Made by a program: the position numbers and the translations under genes. The notes under the pieces are model-generated. The model was not told where the DNA came from, made no database searches, and saw only the letters and a program-made list of their open reading frames with translations. DNA of 64,000 nt from Ruminococcus flavefaciens 007c (GTDB lineage Bacteria; Bacillota; Clostridia; Oscillospirales; Ruminococcaceae), in assembly GCF_000571935.1 (NCBI RefSeq), contig NZ_ATAX01000010.1, positions 52,711-116,710 of the forward strand, in the 5' to 3' direction. Shown one piece after another: positions 43,596 through 51,589 of this stretch (its first letter is position 1; each line of letters begins with the position of its first letter).

Positions 43596-44522
43596 ATGGC
43601 AGTTTATAAGAAAATCACAGACCTTATCGGAAATACCCCTCTTCTTGAACTCTCAAACCTGGAAGAAAAGCTGGAGCTCAACGCAAAAGTTCTCGCAAAG
43701 CTGGAATACTTCAACCCCGCAGGCAGCGTCAAGGACAGAGTAGCCAAGGCTATGATAGACGACGCCGAGGCTAAGGGAATACTGAAAAAGGGCAGCGTTA
43801 TCATAGAGCCTACCAGTGGAAATACAGGCATCGGCCTCGCTTCCGTCGCAGCAGCAAGAGGTTATCGCCTTATCATCACAATGCCCGAGACCATGAGCAT
43901 CGAGCGCCGCAACCTTATGAAGGCATACGGTGCAGAGCTTGTACTCACAGAGGGCTCAAAGGGCATGAAGGGCGCTATTGCCAAGGCTGAGGAGCTGGCT
44001 CACGAGATAGCAGGCAGCTTCATCCCATCACAGTTCACCAATCCCGCAAACCCCGCTATACACGAAAAGACCACAGGCGTTGAGATATGGAACGATACAG
44101 ACGGAAAGGTAGATATTTTCGTTGCGGGCGTAGGTACAGGCGGTACTGTCAGCGGTACCGGTGCTTACCTCAAATCACAGAATCCCAATGTAAAGATAGT
44201 TGCAGTTGAGCCCAAGAGCTCACCTGTACTCTCCGAGGGCACAGCAGGTCCTCATAAGATTCAGGGTATAGGAGCCGGCTTCGTACCCGATACTCTCAAT
44301 ACCAATATCTATGACGAGATAATCACAGTCTCAAATGAGGACGCCTTTGAAACAGGCAAGGCCATCGTAAGAAACGAGGGCGTACTTGTGGGTATATCCT
44401 CAGGTGCTTCCGTATGGGCCGCTATACAGCTTGCAAAGCGTCCCGAGAACAAGGGCAAGACTATCGTAGCACTTCTCCCCGATACAGGCGAGCGCTACCT
44501 CTCTACCCCCATGTTTGAGTAA
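43596..44522 (+). CDS. cysK: Cysteine synthase A (O-acetylserine sulfhydrylase)
   Basis: 308 residues, standard for CysK, which makes cysteine from O-acetylserine and sulfide with pyridoxal phosphate. The PLP lysine is in [14 protein letters not shown], the substrate loop is [14 protein letters not shown], and the phosphate-binding glycine loop is [18 protein letters not shown]. The start follows AAAGGAGATCATATT. It has its own promoter and terminator and converges on an Rrf2 regulator with a matching operator-like site, so iron-sulfur or sulfur-status control is likely. Confidence 0.97.
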   Translation: MAVYKKITDLIGNTPLLELSNLEEKLELNAKVLAKLEYFNPAGSVKDRVAKAMIDDAEAKGILKKGSVIIEPTSGNTGIGLASVAAARGYRLIITMPETMSIERRNLMKAYGAELVLTEGSKGMKGAIAKAEELAHEIAGSFIPSQFTNPANPAIHEKTTGVEIWNDTDGKVDIFVAGVGTGGTVSGTGAYLKSQNPNVKIVAVEPKSSPVLSEGTAGPHKIQGIGAGFVPDTLNTNIYDEIITVSNEDAFETGKAIVRNEGVLVGISSGASVWAAIQLAKRPENKGKTIVALLPDTGERYLSTPMFE

Positions 44523-44547
44523 ACCTCATTATATGCCATATACAACA

Positions 44548-44579
44548 ACACAGCCTCTGCCGCAAAGCAGAGGCTGTGT
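44548..44579. terminator. Bidirectional terminator between cysK and the Rrf2 gene
   Basis: ACACAGCCTCTGC / GCAGAGGCTGTGT, a perfect 13-bp stem with a 6-base loop, between convergent genes. Confidence 0.8.
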
Positions 44580-44590
44580 CCGTTTCATTT

Positions 44591-45025
44591 TCAGATACAA
44601 TAATCGCCGCCGTCACTGATGTTCTTGTCTATGATGTCCTGAAGTGAAATACTGTCAAGATAATCGGTCATGGTCCTGAACAGTCCCTCCCAGACAAAAA
44701 GAGTAGAGCAGTCTTTCATTCTCGGACATTCATTCGGCTCAAACTCGAGACAGGTCACAGGTGCAAGACTTCCCTCGGTAGCTCTCAGTACATCGCCCAC
44801 CGTTACCTCGTCTGCCCTTCCGGCAAGCATATAGCCGCCCTTGTTTCCTCTGTTGGTCCTTAAAAGACCTGTTTTGTTCAGCAGAGGAACTATCTGCTCA
44901 AGATATTTCTTTGAGATATTCTGACGCTCTGCAATATCCTTAAGGGATACATAGCCTTCCTCATGGTGTATTGCAAGATCGTAAAGCATTCTCAGTGCGT
45001 ATCTGCCTTTAGTGGATATTTTCAT
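44591..45025 (-). CDS. Rrf2 family transcriptional regulator (IscR-like)
   Basis: 144 residues. N-terminal winged helix (MKISTKGRYALRMLYDLAIH, RQNISKKYLEQIVPLLNKTG) and RGNKGGYMLAG wing. The three cysteines C92, C100 and C106 (TCLEFEPNECPRMKDC) match the iron-sulfur ligand spacing of IscR-type proteins. CymR-type sulfur regulators, which also belong to Rrf2, usually lack these, so Fe-S sensing is more likely. The ATG follows GGAAGGACGTGAACGG. No isc or suf genes are adjacent. The motif it shares with the cysK promoter suggests it controls both itself and cysteine synthesis. Confidence 0.9.
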   Translation of the reverse strand: MKISTKGRYALRMLYDLAIHHEEGYVSLKDIAERQNISKKYLEQIVPLLNKTGLLRTNRGNKGGYMLAGRADEVTVGDVLRATEGSLAPVTCLEFEPNECPRMKDCSTLFVWEGLFRTMTDYLDSISLQDIIDKNISDGGDYCI

Positions 45026-45059
45026 CCGTTCACGTCCTTCCTTTCAGAGGCATAGTATC

Positions 45060-45089
45060 ATTATACCATAGGTTTAGTATGTTTTGCAA
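45060..45089 (-). promoter_or_regulatory. Rrf2-gene promoter with operator-like motif in the spacer
   Basis: On the reverse strand TTGCAA (45084-45089), 18-base spacer, TATAAT (45060-45065). The spacer carries CATACTAAACCTATGGTA (45064-45081), matching the cysK site. Confidence 0.6.
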
Positions 45090-45203
45090 GCCTTTTTTTC
45101 AAACCAATAAACCGAAAAGATAAAAAACGCGATCATAAGTGATAATTAATGTCCCGCAAAAATTCTTTTCCATTTCAGAACTGCGGGCAGTGTCCGTTTT
45201 TCC

Positions 45204-45233
45204 TTGACATTTTATGTTCAGTTGTGCTATACT
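45204..45233 (+). promoter_or_regulatory. Promoter of the DUF4352-like lipoprotein gene
   Basis: TTGACA (45204-45209), 18 bases, TATACT (45228-45233), 55 bases before the start codon. Confidence 0.7.
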
Positions 45234-45287
45234 ATTATTGCTTTAAATAAATACCTGCCGCAAGGCATAAAATTCGGAGGATACAAA

Positions 45288-45929
45288 ATGAAAACTTCAA
45301 AGCTTTCCGCACTCCTGCTCACAGCCGTGCTTACCGCATCTGTTTCGGCAGGATGCCTCGATAAAAAGACAAGCGTCTCTGTAGACGAGCCTGTTATATC
45401 CACAAACGCTACAAACGGAGAAGCTCTTACTCCCCGTACAGACAACACTTCACACGGAGATATAGGACAGAACAAGATCGACGGTGAATTTGACAAGGAG
45501 ATCAAGGAAAACGATATGGGCTTCACCCTTCATTCAGTGATCGTTCCCGAGATACGCGAGGGCGGACAGAAATTCGTATACCTCGACATTACCCTCAGAA
45601 ACTACACTGACGCCGCTTACAACATAAGCACTCTCAATAACTTCTATATCATACTGCCCGACGGTCAGGAGGTATATTCCGATGTCCGTACACAGCTCTA
45701 TGCACAGAGCAATTTCAGTGCAGACAAATACTTCCTCGATCCTTTTGACATTCCTTCAAACGGTCAGTTCAGCGGAACCATCGGCGGCTTCACCATCGGC
45801 GAGGACGTGAACGAGTTCACACTGGGCTTCTATCCCACAGGCAGCGACTCCCATGCAAAGGAGACAGTTGTGCTTTACAAGATCACTGCCGACGATCTGA
45901 AGGCTCCCGATTCTGCACTTCTCAAGTAA
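45288..45929 (+). CDS. DUF4352-like lipoprotein
   Basis: 213 residues with a lipoprotein signal (MKTSKLSALLLTAVLTASVS, AGCLDKK, Cys23), a short polar linker, and a beta-sandwich domain at about 80-205 (MGFTLHSVIVPEIREGGQKF, VYLDITLRNYTDAAYNISTL) of the immunoglobulin-like DUF4352 type. The ATG at 45288 follows CGGAGGATACAAA; the frame extends to 45204 through the promoter, which is rejected. The CLDKK sequence after the lipid Cys is the same as in the lipoprotein at 42407-43300, suggesting related surface proteins. Function unknown. Confidence 0.75.
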   Translation: MKTSKLSALLLTAVLTASVSAGCLDKKTSVSVDEPVISTNATNGEALTPRTDNTSHGDIGQNKIDGEFDKEIKENDMGFTLHSVIVPEIREGGQKFVYLDITLRNYTDAAYNISTLNNFYIILPDGQEVYSDVRTQLYAQSNFSADKYFLDPFDIPSNGQFSGTIGGFTIGEDVNEFTLGFYPTGSDSHAKETVVLYKITADDLKAPDSALLK

Positions 45930-45943
45930 TAATACAAAAGTTA

Positions 45944-45977
45944 AGCCCGAAAGCGGTATATATGCCGCCTTCGGGCT
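45944..45977. terminator. Bidirectional terminator after the DUF4352-like gene
   Basis: AGCCCGAAAGCGG / GCCGCCTTCGGGCT with a short AT loop and CGTTTTTA after it, between convergent genes. Confidence 0.8.
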
Positions 45978-45988
45978 CGTTTTTACTG

Positions 45989-46753
45989 TCAGCCGCTATA
46001 ATCCGTGGAGCTGTTCACATACTCCGCAAGTATCATGGAAGCATCTGCGGAATCTATCTTATTGTCCCTGTTCATATCGGCAAGGCTGATCTCAGTTGAA
46101 CTGAAAGCTCTGCCCTGAGTTGACGCCTCGACATACATGGCAAGCACCTGCGAAGCATCGGCAGCGTCCACAAAATGATCCTGATTGATGTCTCCTGTTT
46201 TGAAATTATCAACGCAGACATGATAAAGATCTATATATCCTTCTTTTGCCTCTTTGAAGACACTATTCTCCCCCAGAGGAGTCAGGCGGATATAATACCG
46301 TCCTGCTTCAGGCTCAGAAGGAAGCTTTACAGCGATACTGAATATGGTACCGTTTTTTCCCTTCATTTCTCCGCCTGCCTTGAATCTCAGCTTATTGGCG
46401 GATATGAGTCGGCTTTCGCAACTCATAATGCGCAATGCTCTTCCCAATGTGCAGTATTCCCCGTCTTCATCAGCTGAAAATTCCAGTCTGGGATCTATCT
46501 CGATCTCCAGCTCCACATCGGAATACTGCCCTTCTGCATTCATTGCGCTGATATCAAGGTCAATTATGTCGAATTGTCCGTTATACACCAGTGAAAGCAT
46601 GGGAACGATAAGCACAGGGGCACTTGTTTCGGAAACAGAGGAAGGAGATACGCTGTCCTTATCCTCCGCTGCACAGACCTGTGTCAAAGGCGCCAGAGCA
46701 AGCATTGCTGCGGTCAGTGAAAGTGATATGATCTTTTTGAATCGCTTTATCAT
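45989..46753 (-). CDS. Adaptor scaffoldin: one cohesin-like module plus dockerin
   Basis: 254 residues. Signal peptide to about Ala29, a beta-sandwich cohesin-like module at about 45-180, and a dockerin at about 186-248 (GDINQDHFVDAADASQVLAM, ADMNRDNKIDSADASMILAE). The cohesin part lines up with that of ScaE in this window: IDPRLEFSADEDGEYCTLGR versus FDPKLKLIPDEDGALATAGR, and later GKNGTIFSIAVKLP versus GKDGVLWSFVLQVP. Monovalent cohesin-dockerin proteins such as ScaC in R. flavefaciens change the binding specificity of a scaffoldin position. This gene is far from the sca cluster. The module could instead be a carbohydrate-binding or X-type domain. Confidence 0.8.
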   Translation of the reverse strand: MIKRFKKIISLSLTAAMLALAPLTQVCAAEDKDSVSPSSVSETSAPVLIVPMLSLVYNGQFDIIDLDISAMNAEGQYSDVELEIEIDPRLEFSADEDGEYCTLGRALRIMSCESRLISANKLRFKAGGEMKGKNGTIFSIAVKLPSEPEAGRYYIRLTPLGENSVFKEAKEGYIDLYHVCVDNFKTGDINQDHFVDAADASQVLAMYVEASTQGRAFSSTEISLADMNRDNKIDSADASMILAEYVNSSTDYSG

Positions 46754-46838
46754 AATTTATGTCACGTCCTTTTCTGAAAATATTATACTGCTATTATAGC
46801 ACCTCCGGCAGAAAAAAGCAAACACGATCTGCATTCTT

Positions 46839-48464
46839 TCAGCTCCTGTCGGCCTTACGGCGAAGCTTTTTTAAAAGTCTCCATACAAGCAGGACATATA
46901 CCGTTCCTCCTGCCGCAGCCGAAATGAACAGTACAGCCGCAGATGACGCTCCCTGTCTGTATGCGGCAGAAGACGCAAGAATGGCAGCTCCTCCGCACAT
47001 GGCGCCTGCGTATATCACCTTTGCAAACGGTGCTGCGTCTATGCGTACTCCCGAGACTCTTCTGTAAGCCGCTGCAGCGGCAGCAAATATGAGCACATAG
47101 CACAAGGAAGTGGAAAGTGCAGCTCCGTTTATGCCCATAAACGGTATTAGCAGAAGATTTCCGCAAAGCTTCACGGCAGAGCCGGCAAGCATTATCTTCA
47201 GCGGAACGGAAGGTCTCCCCACCGCCTGAAGCATACTGAAAAGAGGATATGACGCGCACAGACATACCATCCCCGTCATCAGCCATCTCAGCGCCCCCGT
47301 ACACAGCTCCGCCTCGTCGGACTGCCGCGGATACAGCATAGCCAGCAGCTCGGGAGCAAACAGTCCCAGTCCCACAGCCGCAGGCACCGCTATGACAGCC
47401 GATGTGAGCAGAGCCTGGGAGCTGCTGCGTTCAAGCTCCCTGCGGTCGCCGTTTTCATAGGCGGCAGTTATGCAGGTAAGAGCGCCCTTTCCAAGCATAT
47501 TCGTGACCGATGGCACCAGATTGAACACCGTAAGGGCTATGCCCGCAAAGGAACCGTACACAAAGCCCGGAAGCTCACTTCGGGATACACCGCTGATGCT
47601 CACGAAAGAGCCTGCGCTGCGTGATATGCACCATATAACGGTCCACATATCTATCAGGGAGGTGAGATTGGTGGCTACCGCTCCCGCCCCTACAGGCAGA
47701 GCCGTAGTCGTCAGTTCCTTTGCAATGCTCCTGCGGCTCATAAGATGCTTCTCCCCGTGGGACGGGCACCTGAAAAACACGCCTGTCACAAGCAGGAATA
47801 AGGCTGCCCCCGCCATGGAAAGAGTCACTCCCGTAATACCCGCCGCCGCAGCTGCTCCCCTTACCTCGGTAACACACGGAAAGATACGGAATACTATATG
47901 CGGAGAAGCTGTGACATAGGCGCACAGGAACAGTCCCGCAAATGCCTTGACAACTCCCTCGGCAGCCTGTGAAAAGGCGGTGGGGTACATATTGCTCATG
48001 CCCTCGTAATAGCCGCGCTCAGCTGCGGTTATACAGCCGAAAAGCACCGCAGGAGCTATCATCGCCACAGCAGCGGAAGCCTCACAGCTTCCCATAACAT
48101 AGTAGCTGAAGGGCTTCGCAAGCAGGTATATAAGAAGACTGCCTGCCAGTCCTGCCCCGGAAAAAAGCAGCAGCGCCGTCCGTCTTATCCTGCGGATATT
48201 CCCGTACATACCGAGAGCCGCACTCTGAGCTGTCATACGCGCCACAGCGGAGCTCAGTCCCGTCGCCGTAAGAGAATACACAGGCATGAAAAGACTGTAT
48301 GCACAGCTGAAATAGCTCATGCCCACTCCGCCCAGGATATTTGTCAGCGGTATCTTGAACACCGCACCCAGCAGCTTTGACGCCGCTGCCGAGACCATAA
48401 GTATTATGGAACCCTTTATGAAAGTCTGCTTTTTCAGTCCCGACCGCCTCCGTTTATCTGACAA
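46839..48464 (-). CDS. Polysaccharide/lipid flippase, SpoVB/MurJ-like (MOP superfamily)
   Basis: 541 residues with about 14 membrane helices, resembling SpoVB/PST-type exporters that flip lipid-linked sugars. The N-terminus (LKKQTFIKGSIILMVSAAAS, KLLGAVFKIPLTNILG) and SLIDMWTVIWCISRSA region are typical. The frame opens with TTG at 48464, which has no ribosome site. A GGAGG lies 9 bases before a CTG at 48435-48437, which would start the protein at LKKQTFIKGS, exactly where SpoVB-like proteins begin with MKKQ. A rare CTG start is therefore probable. It is divergent from the aminotransferase gene. Substrate unknown; peptidoglycan or capsule precursors are candidates. Confidence 0.85.
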   Translation of the reverse strand: MSDKRRRSGLKKQTFIKGSIILMVSAAASKLLGAVFKIPLTNILGGVGMSYFSCAYSLFMPVYSLTATGLSSAVARMTAQSAALGMYGNIRRIRRTALLLFSGAGLAGSLLIYLLAKPFSYYVMGSCEASAAVAMIAPAVLFGCITAAERGYYEGMSNMYPTAFSQAAEGVVKAFAGLFLCAYVTASPHIVFRIFPCVTEVRGAAAAAGITGVTLSMAGAALFLLVTGVFFRCPSHGEKHLMSRRSIAKELTTTALPVGAGAVATNLTSLIDMWTVIWCISRSAGSFVSISGVSRSELPGFVYGSFAGIALTVFNLVPSVTNMLGKGALTCITAAYENGDRRELERSSSQALLTSAVIAVPAAVGLGLFAPELLAMLYPRQSDEAELCTGALRWLMTGMVCLCASYPLFSMLQAVGRPSVPLKIMLAGSAVKLCGNLLLIPFMGINGAALSTSLCYVLIFAAAAAAYRRVSGVRIDAAPFAKVIYAGAMCGGAAILASSAAYRQGASSAAVLFISAAAGGTVYVLLVWRLLKKLRRKADRS

Positions 48465-48501
48465 AGTGTATGGAAAAATAAGTTTTTCACAAAAATATAT
48501 G

Positions 48502-48530
48502 TTGCAGAAATCAGAATTATGTGTTATAAT
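48502..48530 (+). promoter_or_regulatory. Promoter of the aminotransferase gene
   Basis: TTGCAG (48502-48507), 17 bases, TATAAT (48525-48530). The leader of about 95 bases can form a hairpin (GGTCCGAGGGG with CCTTTTCAGGACT). Confidence 0.65.
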
Positions 48531-48634
48531 ATAAGATAGACTGATTATATGCTCTGAATGGTCCGAGGGGAGAAATCCTTTTCAGGACTGCAAAAAGCAC
48601 AATTTTTCAAACAGATGAAAGGCTGGTTTTTATC

Positions 48635-49828
48635 ATGGATTATAAATTCTCAGACAAGGTCAGCAAGCTCCAGGCTTCTGCTATCAGAGAGATACTGAAG
48701 TTCACTTCTGATCCCGAGGTAATATCCTTTGCGGCAGGCAACCCTGCTCCCGAGGCTTTTCCGAAGGAGAGGATCGCAGAGATCTCCGCTGAGCTTCTCA
48801 GAGACGATCCCATTCTTGCGCTCCAGTACAGCGTTACCGAGGGATATACTCCCCTCCGCGACCTACTCAAGGACTGGATGACAGAAAAGGGCTGTTTCCA
48901 TAAGGAATTCGACGAACTCATAATAACATCGGGCGGTCAGCAGGCTAACGAGCTTGCCTGTAAGGTGCTTCTCAACGAGGGTGATACCCTTCTTGTCGAG
49001 TCTCCCAGCTTCATAGGCTCACTGAATGCATTCCGCTCATATAACGTACACCTCAAGGGCATTGAGATGGAGGACGACGGCATCAACATTGAAAAGCTTG
49101 AAAACGCTCTGAAAACAGAGAAGAACATAAAGCTCCTCTACGTTATCCCCAACTTCCAGAACCCTACGGGCAAGACAATGTCCTTCGCAAAGCGCAAGGC
49201 AGTATATGAGCTTGCCTGCAAGTACGATTTCATAATCCTCGAGGACGATCCCTACGGCGAGCTCCGCTTCGAGGGCGAAAACGTTCCCAATATCAAGAGC
49301 CTGGATACCGAAGGCAGAGTAATCTATTCAAGCACATTCTCAAAGATCATCTCCTCGGGCTTCAGAACAGGCTACTGCTCGGCTCCTGCTCCGATCATAC
49401 AGAAAATGGTAGTCTGCAAGCAGGTCGCTGATGTACATTCAAATATGTGGGCACAGGTAGTTTCCCACAGATTCATGTCAACAGTTGACAGAGAAGCTCA
49501 TTTCAAGAAGCTTCGCGCTATATACAAGGAGAAATGCGACCTTATGTGCGGATATATCGACAATGAATTCTCCAAAAAGATCAGATACACAAAGCCCCAG
49601 GGTGGTCTCTTCGTATGGTGCGACCTTCCCGAGAGCTGTGATATGAACGAGTTCTGCCGCCAGGCCGTACAGCAGTACAAGGTCGCTGTAGTACCCGGCA
49701 ACTCATTCAGCATCGAGGACGGCGAGGTAAGCCACTCATTCCGCCTCAATTACTCAACACCCACAAACGAGCAGATAAAGAAGGGCATGGATATACTTGC
49801 CCGCATGACAAGAGAAATGCTCGATTGA
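48635..49828 (+). CDS. PLP-dependent aminotransferase (2-aminoadipate aminotransferase-like, class I/II)
   Basis: 397 residues, resembling LysN/MocR-type aminotransferases that act on 2-aminoadipate, aromatic or branched amino acids. FAAGNPAPEAFPKERI begins the fold, SGGQQANELACKVLLNEGD lies near 95, NPTGKTMSFAKRKAVYELAC near 178, EDDPYGELRFEGE near 205, and the PLP lysine in YSSTFSKIISSGFRTGYCSA near 235. The start follows AAAGGCTGGTTTTTATC. The next gene, of unknown function, starts 35 bases on, so an operon with it and trpS is likely. Exact substrate uncertain. Confidence 0.9.
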   Translation: MDYKFSDKVSKLQASAIREILKFTSDPEVISFAAGNPAPEAFPKERIAEISAELLRDDPILALQYSVTEGYTPLRDLLKDWMTEKGCFHKEFDELIITSGGQQANELACKVLLNEGDTLLVESPSFIGSLNAFRSYNVHLKGIEMEDDGINIEKLENALKTEKNIKLLYVIPNFQNPTGKTMSFAKRKAVYELACKYDFIILEDDPYGELRFEGENVPNIKSLDTEGRVIYSSTFSKIISSGFRTGYCSAPAPIIQKMVVCKQVADVHSNMWAQVVSHRFMSTVDREAHFKKLRAIYKEKCDLMCGYIDNEFSKKIRYTKPQGGLFVWCDLPESCDMNEFCRQAVQQYKVAVVPGNSFSIEDGEVSHSFRLNYSTPTNEQIKKGMDILARMTREMLD

Positions 49829-49863
49829 TAAAAAGAAAAATTACACTGAAAGGATAATCCATT

Positions 49864-50391
49864 ATGCCAAACAGAATGACTGACAGATATAATGTCACAC
49901 AGAAATATCTCATGACAAGAGGACAGGCTATCAACTTCCCTGCCCAGTATTTTTCAAACTATATCAAGAAAAAGAACGACGTTTTCGGCGTTGTTATAGA
50001 CATCCCCATGTCCGCTGACGTTCTTACAACTATGGTTTGCTTCATCAACGGCGCCGCAAACGTTTACTTCAACAACGGCGGCGAGTACACAGGCGCTTCT
50101 CAGAAGTACAGAAACCTTGTACAGGCTACACATACCCTCGTTGCAAATGCAGGAGCACTTCTTTCCAAGTGCGAAAAGACCAAGAGCTACGATCTCCCCA
50201 AGGGCAGAACAAATAATATCTTCCTCCTCACAAGGAACGGAGTATTCAAGACTCAGATCGAAGCCGGCTTCATCCCTGAAGAAGAGCAGGAGCTCAGAAG
50301 CTTCTACGTGCTCTATCAGCGCGTTCTCAGCGAGATAAGAACCTGCCAGCTCAAGGACGCTGCCGACAGAAGAAACGAAGCTGCTAAGTAA
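49864..50391 (+). CDS. Unknown conserved-looking cytoplasmic protein
   Basis: 175 residues, no signal or membrane segment. It begins MPNRMTDRYNVTQKYLMTRG and has a central alpha/beta stretch (FGVVIDIPMSADVLTTMVCF, INGAANVYFNNGGEYTGASQ). I recognise no family. A clear AAAGGATAATCCATT precedes the ATG, and trpS follows 13 bases after its stop, so it is expressed with the aminotransferase and trpS. Codon use looks like the neighbours. Confidence 0.7.
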   Translation: MPNRMTDRYNVTQKYLMTRGQAINFPAQYFSNYIKKKNDVFGVVIDIPMSADVLTTMVCFINGAANVYFNNGGEYTGASQKYRNLVQATHTLVANAGALLSKCEKTKSYDLPKGRTNNIFLLTRNGVFKTQIEAGFIPEEEQELRSFYVLYQRVLSEIRTCQLKDAADRRNEAAK

Positions 50392-50404
50392 GGAGAATAC
50401 CCAG

Positions 50405-51400
50405 ATGGACGATAAAAAGCTTATCTTCAGCGGTATACAGCCTACGGGTACATTTACCCTCGGAAACTATATAGGCGCTGTAAGAAACTGGGGCGCGCTC
50501 CAGGATCAGTACAACTGCATATACTGCGTTGTGGATATGCACGCTATCACAGTAAAGCAGGAGCCAGCAAAGCTCCGACAGAATACCCTCAATTCCTATG
50601 CGCTCCTTATGGCCTGCGGAGTTGATCCCCAGAAATCCATACTCTTTATACAGAGCCATGCTCCTACACACGCAGAGCTCAACTGGATACTGGGCTGCAA
50701 TACACAGTTCGGCGAGCTTTCACGTATGACTCAGTTCAAGGACAAGAGCCAGAAGCACCCCGACGATATAAATGCAGGACTTTTCACATATCCCACCCTT
50801 ATGGCTGCGGATATTCTCGCATACAACGCTGATCTGGTACCCGTGGGAGTAGATCAGAAGCAGCATCTCGAGCTGGCAAGAAATATCGCTCAGCGCTTCA
50901 ACCAGCGCTACGGTGAGTTCTTCACCCTACCCGAGCCCTATATACCGGAGGTAGGTGCAAAGATCATGTCCCTCCAGGAGCCCACAAAGAAGATGTCAAA
51001 GTCAGACGATAACCCCAACGCCTGCATACTCATCCTCGACGATAAGGATACTATCATCCGCAAGTTCAAGAGAGCTGTAACAGACAGCGAGGCTGAGATA
51101 TGCTACCGCGAGGGCAAGGACGGTATAAACAACCTTATGACCATATATTCCTGCGTTACAGGAAAGGATTTCAAGGCTATCGAGTCCGAATTCGCAGGCA
51201 AGGGCTACGGCGACTTCAAACTGGCAGTCGGCGAGGCCGTTGCAGACCACCTGGAACCTGTCCGCACTGAGTTTGCAAGACTCAGCGGAGACAAGGCTTA
51301 CCTGAAGGAGTGTTATACAGAGGGTGCTCAGAAGGCTCTCAGGTACTCCGGAAGGATAGTTTCAAAAGCCTTTCATAAGGTCGGTTTCGTTGATAGGTAG
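50405..51400 (+). CDS. trpS: Tryptophanyl-tRNA synthetase
   Basis: 331 residues, standard for bacterial TrpRS. The HIGH-type motif is PTGTFTLGNYIGAV at the N-terminus and the KMSKS loop is KKMSKSDDNPNAC near 196. GVDQKQHLELARNIAQRFN is the conserved tryptophan-site region. AAGGAGAATACCCAG precedes the ATG. It is the third gene of the aminotransferase run. Confidence 0.97.
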   Translation: MDDKKLIFSGIQPTGTFTLGNYIGAVRNWGALQDQYNCIYCVVDMHAITVKQEPAKLRQNTLNSYALLMACGVDPQKSILFIQSHAPTHAELNWILGCNTQFGELSRMTQFKDKSQKHPDDINAGLFTYPTLMAADILAYNADLVPVGVDQKQHLELARNIAQRFNQRYGEFFTLPEPYIPEVGAKIMSLQEPTKKMSKSDDNPNACILILDDKDTIIRKFKRAVTDSEAEICYREGKDGINNLMTIYSCVTGKDFKAIESEFAGKGYGDFKLAVGEAVADHLEPVRTEFARLSGDKAYLKECYTEGAQKALRYSGRIVSKAFHKVGFVDR

Positions 51401-51526
51401 TACCAATTTAGACTCCGTTTCAGCTTAAAAAGCTATAACGGATAGTAATTCTATAGCAAAAATATACAAATGGTGAGCTTTGTAATCTTTATATTCTACG
51501 TTATTAACAAAATTGTCAAAAAACAG

Positions 51527-51555
51527 TTGCATTTTCTCGAAAATTAGGGTATTAT
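51527..51555 (+). promoter_or_regulatory. Promoter of mazG-hup-rqcP
   Basis: TTGCAT (51527-51532), 17 bases, TATTAT (51550-51555), 35 bases before the mazG start. Confidence 0.55.
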
Positions 51556-51589
51556 ATTACATAGCCCGTCTTAAAGGGAGTGTTTTCCT

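Noticed and set aside
44591..45025. Assignment of the Rrf2 protein as CymR
   Set aside because: CymR-type proteins typically lack the three clustered cysteines seen here; an IscR-like call is safer.
48531..48634. T-box riboswitch before the aminotransferase-trpS run
   Set aside because: The conserved T-box sequence and a following terminator/antiterminator pair were not found.
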